A stretch of 18,510 nt of DNA from JBIOHJ01 sp044448905 (GTDB lineage: Bacteria > Bacteroidota > Bacteroidia > AKYH767-A > OLB10), in assembly GCA_044448905.1 (NCBI GenBank), contig JBIOHJ010000063.1, positions 1 to 18,510 of the forward strand, written 5' to 3'. Below the pieces are notes generated by a model. That model searched no databases. It worked only from the letters and a program-made list of their open reading frames with translations, and was not told where the DNA came from. Below are positions 15,309 through 18,510 of the stretch, piece by piece. How positions within the stretch are numbered: position 1 is the first letter of the stretch; each line of letters begins with the position of its first letter. The position numbers and the translations under genes were made by a program.

Positions 15309-16538
15309 ATGCTGAATAAAAAAATTTTCAATGATCCGGTTTATGGATTCATTACCGCTCCCAATGAAATCATCATCCGGCTTATTGATCATCCTTATCT
15401 GCAACGGTTAACCCGTATAAGGCAGCTGGGATTAACTTACCTGGTTTATCCCGGTGCTTTGCATACAAGGTTTCATCATGCTTTAGGTGCTTTGCATTTG
15501 ATGATGATGGCTTTGGAAACATTGCGTTCAAAAGGAATTAAAATTACTGATGAGGAAGCCGAAGCGGCCTGCATTGCTATATTACTGCATGATATCGGGC
15601 ACGGTCCATACTCGCATGCGCTTGAAAATATTTTTATAAAAGGTGCCAGTCATGAAATGCTGACAGGGTTATTTTTAGAAAAGCTTAATAAGTATTTTAA
15701 AGGGGAGTTGTCAACAGCTATTAAAATTTTTAAAAATAAGTATCCTAAAAAATTTTTGCATGAGCTTGTTTCGAGCCAGCTGGATATGGACAGGCTCGAT
15801 TACCTGAACCGCGACAGTTTTTATTCGGGTGTTTCAGAAGGTGTGGTCAGTTACGACCGCATAATTAAAATGCTGAATGTGTATAACGATGAACTCGTGG
15901 TAGAAGCAAAAGGAATTTATTCTGTTGAAAAATTTCTTATTGCGCGAAGGCTCATGTACTGGCAAGTTTATTTGCACAAAACAGTTCTTGCCGCTGAGCA
16001 GCTTTTGGTTAATATTGTTAACCGGGCAAAACAGCTTTCATTAGATGGAAAGAATTTATTTGCCACACCCTCGTTTTCTTTCTTTCTCACCAATGAAATC
16101 ACTAAAAAAGATTTGATAAAAAATGAATTAGTATTGAATCAGTTTTCTGCTATTGATGACTTCGACATTTTCGCTTCGGTAAAAGCATGGATGGATTGCG
16201 ATGATAAAATTCTTTCGGTTTTATGCCGGATGATGATTAACCGCAGGTTATATAAAATCCGCCTTCAAAATAATCCGCTTGAAGAAAAAGAAATAAAAAA
16301 GCTGAAGACAAAAGCAAAAAAATTATTCAGTGCAAATGATGGCGAAACGGAGTATTATGCATTTGCCGGAAGCGTTACCAACAGTGCATACAATTCAACC
16401 GAAAAAATAAATATTCTTTTTAAAGATAATACCGTTAAAGATATTGCCGATGCCAGCGACCTCCCGAATATTTCGGTGATGTCAACTACTGTGAGAAAAT
16501 ATTTTTTGTGCGGATTTAAGGAAGTGATGGCTCTGTAA
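15309..16538 (+). CDS. HD-domain phosphohydrolase (COG1078, dNTPase-like)
   Basis: A 409-residue cytoplasmic protein of the COG1078 HD family, related to SAMHD1-like dNTP triphosphohydrolases. The N-terminus DPVYGFITAPNEIIIRLIDH (9-28) and RLTRIRQLGLTYLVYPGALH (33-52) are typical of the family. The metal site is complete: RFHHALG (54-60), LLHDIGHGPYSH (92-103) with His94/Asp95, and SQLDMDRLDYLNRDSF (156-171) with Asp159/Asp161. Bacterial members hydrolyse dNTPs or remain of unknown substrate, so the product is inferred. The gene is divergent from porX with only 91 bp between starts, and hutU follows 37 bp after its stop. Its Lys-rich C-terminal third is not assigned. Confidence 0.9.
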   Translation: MLNKKIFNDPVYGFITAPNEIIIRLIDHPYLQRLTRIRQLGLTYLVYPGALHTRFHHALGALHLMMMALETLRSKGIKITDEEAEAACIAILLHDIGHGPYSHALENIFIKGASHEMLTGLFLEKLNKYFKGELSTAIKIFKNKYPKKFLHELVSSQLDMDRLDYLNRDSFYSGVSEGVVSYDRIIKMLNVYNDELVVEAKGIYSVEKFLIARRLMYWQVYLHKTVLAAEQLLVNIVNRAKQLSLDGKNLFATPSFSFFLTNEITKKDLIKNELVLNQFSAIDDFDIFASVKAWMDCDDKILSVLCRMMINRRLYKIRLQNNPLEEKEIKKLKTKAKKLFSANDGETEYYAFAGSVTNSAYNSTEKINILFKDNTVKDIADASDLPNISVMSTTVRKYFLCGFKEVMAL

Positions 16539-16575
16539 TTCGTAAATTAGTCCACTCAAAAACTAAATTTAAAGC

Positions 16576-18255
16576 ATGCCTGAAACTATAACCAATAAAC
16601 TCGACATTTCTAAATTAAAAACCCCCACCGGAACAAAACTTTCCTGCAAAGGCTGGATACAGGAGGCTGCATTGCGTATGCTGCACAATAATCTTGATCC
16701 CGAAGTTGCCGAACGACCTGAGGATTTGATTGTATATGGTGGAACCGGGAAAGCTGCCCGCAATCCCGAATGTTTTCATTTGATTGTAAAAGCCCTTCGT
16801 GATTTGAATGATGATGAAACTTTGTTAATTCAATCGGGCAAACCGGTTGGAATATTACCTACACACAAAGATGCACCGCGTGTAATTATTTCCAATTCAC
16901 AAATTGTTCCGCATTGGGCAAACTGGGATGAGTTCAGAAAATTAGAAGCAATGGGGTTGACTATGTTTGGACAAATGACTGCCGGTTCGTGGATTTATAT
17001 CGGCTCGCAGGGCATTGTGCAGGGAACGTATGAAACGTATGCAGAAGTTGCACGACAACACTTTGGAGGTTCTCTGAAAAATACTTTAAACGTCACGGCC
17101 GGACTTGGTGGCATGGGTGGAGCCCAGCCGTTAGCTATCACAATGAACGAAGGTGTTTGTCTTGCAGCCGAAATGGAACAATGGCGTTGTGAAAAAAGAA
17201 TTCACACACGTTATCTCGATTTTATGTTTAATGACATTGACAAAGCAATTGACCGTGCTGTCGAAGCAAAGAAAAAAGGCGAAGCCATTTCGGTTGCTTT
17301 TGTGGGCAATGCAGTTGATTTACTAAAGCGATTAATTGACAGAAATATTATTCCTGATACTTTGACGGACCAGACATCGGCACATGATGAACTGGTAGGA
17401 TATTTTCCTGAAAATCTGAATGTAGAAGAAGCTAAGATTTTGCGGGAAACAAATCCGAAGGAATACATCAAACGATCAAAGGAGACAATGGTAAAACATG
17501 TGCAGATGATGATTGAACTTCAAAGGAAAGGAGCTGTTACTTTCGATTACGGCAACAATATTCGCGGGCAGGCATTTTCAATGGGATTGAAAAACGCTTT
17601 TGATTTTCCCGGTTTTGTTCCTGCATATATTCGCCCTTTGTTTTGTGAGGGCAAAGGTCCTTTCCGGTGGGCTGCTTTAAGCGGTGATCCTAAGGATATT
17701 TATGAAACCGATAAAAAAATTCTTGAACTGTTTCCCGAAAACAAAGCATTGGCGAGATGGATTAAAATGGCGCAGGAACGGATTGCTTTCCAGGGATTGC
17801 CCGCACGCATCTGCTGGCTCGGGCAAGGTGAGCGCGAAAAAGCCGGGCTTGCATTTAATGATCTGGTAAAATCAGGGAAAGTAAAAGCGCCAATTGTTAT
17901 TGGAAGAGACCATCTCGATACGGGGAGTGTTGCGTCACCAAACCGCGAAACCGAAGCCATGAAAGACGGCAGCGATGCCATTGCCGACTGGCCCGTGTTA
18001 AATGCACTCATCAATACTGCCGGTGGGGCAAGCTGGGTTTCGCTGCACCATGGTGGCGGAGTAGGAATAGGTTATTCCATTCATGCGGGTATGGTAATAG
18101 TTGCCGATGGTACGGATGATGCCGCAAAAAGATTGAAACGTGTTTTACATAACGATCCGGCTATGGGAGTTATCCGCCATGCCGATGCAGGGTATGACGT
18201 AGCAATGGATACTGCGCGAAAGTTTGGATTGGATTTGAAAGAAAGGCTGAAATAG
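16576..18255 (+). CDS. hutU: Urocanate hydratase
   Basis: HutU converts urocanate to 4-imidazolone-5-propionate, the second step of histidine degradation, using tightly bound NAD+ as an electrophile. The 559 residues match the usual length. Family motifs are intact: YGGTGKAARN (54-63), QSGKPVG (86-92), FGQMTAGSWIYIGSQGIVQG (131-150), the NAD-binding AGLGGMGGAQP (175-185), FDYGNNIRGQA (323-333), ARICWLGQGER (410-420) with Cys413 at the position of the conserved Cys410 of the Pseudomonas enzyme, and SLHHGGGVG. The other hut genes (hutH, hutI) are absent from the window, so it is not in a compact hut operon here. It may be co-transcribed with the HD gene; no convincing promoter is seen in the 37-bp gap. 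A double-hairpin element follows the stop. Confidence 0.97.
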   Translation: MPETITNKLDISKLKTPTGTKLSCKGWIQEAALRMLHNNLDPEVAERPEDLIVYGGTGKAARNPECFHLIVKALRDLNDDETLLIQSGKPVGILPTHKDAPRVIISNSQIVPHWANWDEFRKLEAMGLTMFGQMTAGSWIYIGSQGIVQGTYETYAEVARQHFGGSLKNTLNVTAGLGGMGGAQPLAITMNEGVCLAAEMEQWRCEKRIHTRYLDFMFNDIDKAIDRAVEAKKKGEAISVAFVGNAVDLLKRLIDRNIIPDTLTDQTSAHDELVGYFPENLNVEEAKILRETNPKEYIKRSKETMVKHVQMMIELQRKGAVTFDYGNNIRGQAFSMGLKNAFDFPGFVPAYIRPLFCEGKGPFRWAALSGDPKDIYETDKKILELFPENKALARWIKMAQERIAFQGLPARICWLGQGEREKAGLAFNDLVKSGKVKAPIVIGRDHLDTGSVASPNRETEAMKDGSDAIADWPVLNALINTAGGASWVSLHHGGGVGIGYSIHAGMVIVADGTDDAAKRLKRVLHNDPAMGVIRHADAGYDVAMDTARKFGLDLKERLK

Positions 18256-18316
18256 TTTAAAGCCCGGACGTTTCAGTCCGGATGCAGATTGAAACATCTG
18301 CATTTAAAGTTTAAAG
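18256..18316. repeat. Two-hairpin element with complementary loops, flanked by TTTAAAG
   Basis: Hairpin 1 is CCGGAC (18264-18269), loop GTTTCA, GTCCGG (18276-18281). Hairpin 2 is ATGCAGA (18282-18288), loop TTGAAACA, TCTGCAT (18297-18303). The hairpins abut directly. Loop 1 GTTTCA (18270-18275) is the exact complement of TGAAAC (18290-18295) in loop 2. Direct copies of TTTAAAG lie on the left (18256-18262) and twice on the right (18303-18309, 18310-18316). It starts immediately after the hutU stop and may help terminate hutU, but no U-tract follows. Confidence 0.75.
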
Positions 18317-18396
18317 GTTCTTGACGGAAGTATAAATTTTTGATGAAGGAGTTCCGATGGCCGATAAACTGGTAGAAAGTTTGCTTTGAAATTTGC

Positions 18397-18510
18397 ATGA
18401 AGAAAATATTTCAGAATAATAAACCTTTTGTCTTGCTGCTTGCTGCCTGTGTCTTGCTGCTTGCATCGTGTGCAAAGGATGAAACTGAAACTGAAATTGA
18501 TAAATATCTC
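18397..18510 (+). CDS. Lipoprotein, N-terminal part only (3' end outside window)
   Basis: The frame runs from an ATG at 18397 to the right edge, 38 residues. It starts MKKIFQNNKPF, then a hydrophobic core made of two tandem heptads, VLLLAAC and VLLLASC. This gives two lipobox-like cysteines, Cys18 and Cys25. Cys25 is the likely acylation site because it is followed by polar sequence (AKDETETEIDKYL). The core is encoded by a 21-bp tandem duplication (15-bp identical cores at 18429-18443 and 18450-18464). The acidic start with an IDKYL-type helix resembles the N-termini of Bacteroidota FKBP-type peptidyl-prolyl isomerase lipoproteins, but no catalytic domain is visible, so I do not assign a function. 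The 80 bp before it hold no convincing promoter. Confidence 0.7.
   Translation, partial: MKKIFQNNKPFVLLLAACVLLLASCAKDETETEIDKYL

Noticed and set aside
16564..16571. TAAATTTA as a hutU -7 promoter box
   Set aside because: It lies only 4 nt before the start codon, has the last G replaced, and lacks a -33 element.
18357..18389. Mini-ORF MADKLVESLL preceded by AAGGAG, as a leader peptide
   Set aside because: Only ten codons, no regulatory stem or codon bias for an amino acid, and strong SD sequences are not the norm in this phylum.
18317..18398. Minus-strand open frames facing back towards hutU, as a gene remnant
   Set aside because: All are under about 41 codons, overlap the lipoprotein start or the hairpin element, and match no family I recognise.

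Overview
The window looks like a low-to-moderate GC chromosome segment from a member of the Bacteroidota. Three things point there. PorX, the response regulator of the type IX secretion system (T9SS), is encoded at 13661-15217. A secreted protein at 10113-11507 ends in a T9SS type A sorting domain. Several start sites are preceded by the Bacteroidota promoter signature TTG-N19/20-TAnnTTTG instead of sigma70 boxes. DUF3078 and Bacteroidota-type alanine dehydrogenase proteins agree. The species cannot be named from this sequence.

Layout. 1-2792 (-): 5' part of a very large secreted protein with Ig-like repeats, running off the left edge. 2872-4497 (-): pruA, proline/glutamate catabolism. 4498-4646: divergent intergenic region with a perfect 7-bp tandem repeat. 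4647-5057 (+): small PAS-like protein. 5069-8278 (-): AddA/RecB-type helicase-nuclease. 8321-8367: strong intrinsic terminator. 8371-9330 (-): DUF3078 outer-membrane protein. 9388-9765 (-): mscL. 9904-10112: truncated ORF and two adjacent inverted repeats. 10113-11507 (+): T9SS cargo. 11551-11955 (+): small lipoprotein. 15217 down to 11987 (-): operon porX-tsaE-ald with overlapping or near-overlapping genes. 15309-16538 (+): HD-domain phosphohydrolase divergent from porX. 16576-18255 (+): hutU, urocanate hydratase. 18256-18316: double-hairpin repeat. 18397-18510 (+): start of a lipoprotein, cut by the right edge.

Themes. (1) Type IX secretion: a regulator (PorX), one certain cargo and one probable cargo. 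(2) Amino-acid catabolism: PruA (proline to glutamate), Ald (alanine to pyruvate) and HutU (histidine to glutamate), suggesting a peptide or amino-acid user. (3) Genome maintenance and nucleotide metabolism: the AddA-like helicase-nuclease, the HD phosphohydrolase, and PorX's phosphodiesterase-type PglZ domain.

Most genes are conserved housekeeping genes. I found no CRISPR array, tRNA, rRNA, prophage or intact insertion sequence. The unusual material is intergenic: a candidate REP/MITE-like compound palindrome (9990-10080), a two-hairpin element with mutually complementary loops after hutU (18256-18316), a terminator whose stem pairs fully only in RNA from one strand (8321-8367), a heptamer repeat inside the pruA promoter region (4563-4590), and a duplicated lipobox in the last gene. 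I did not find a clearly new multi-gene system.
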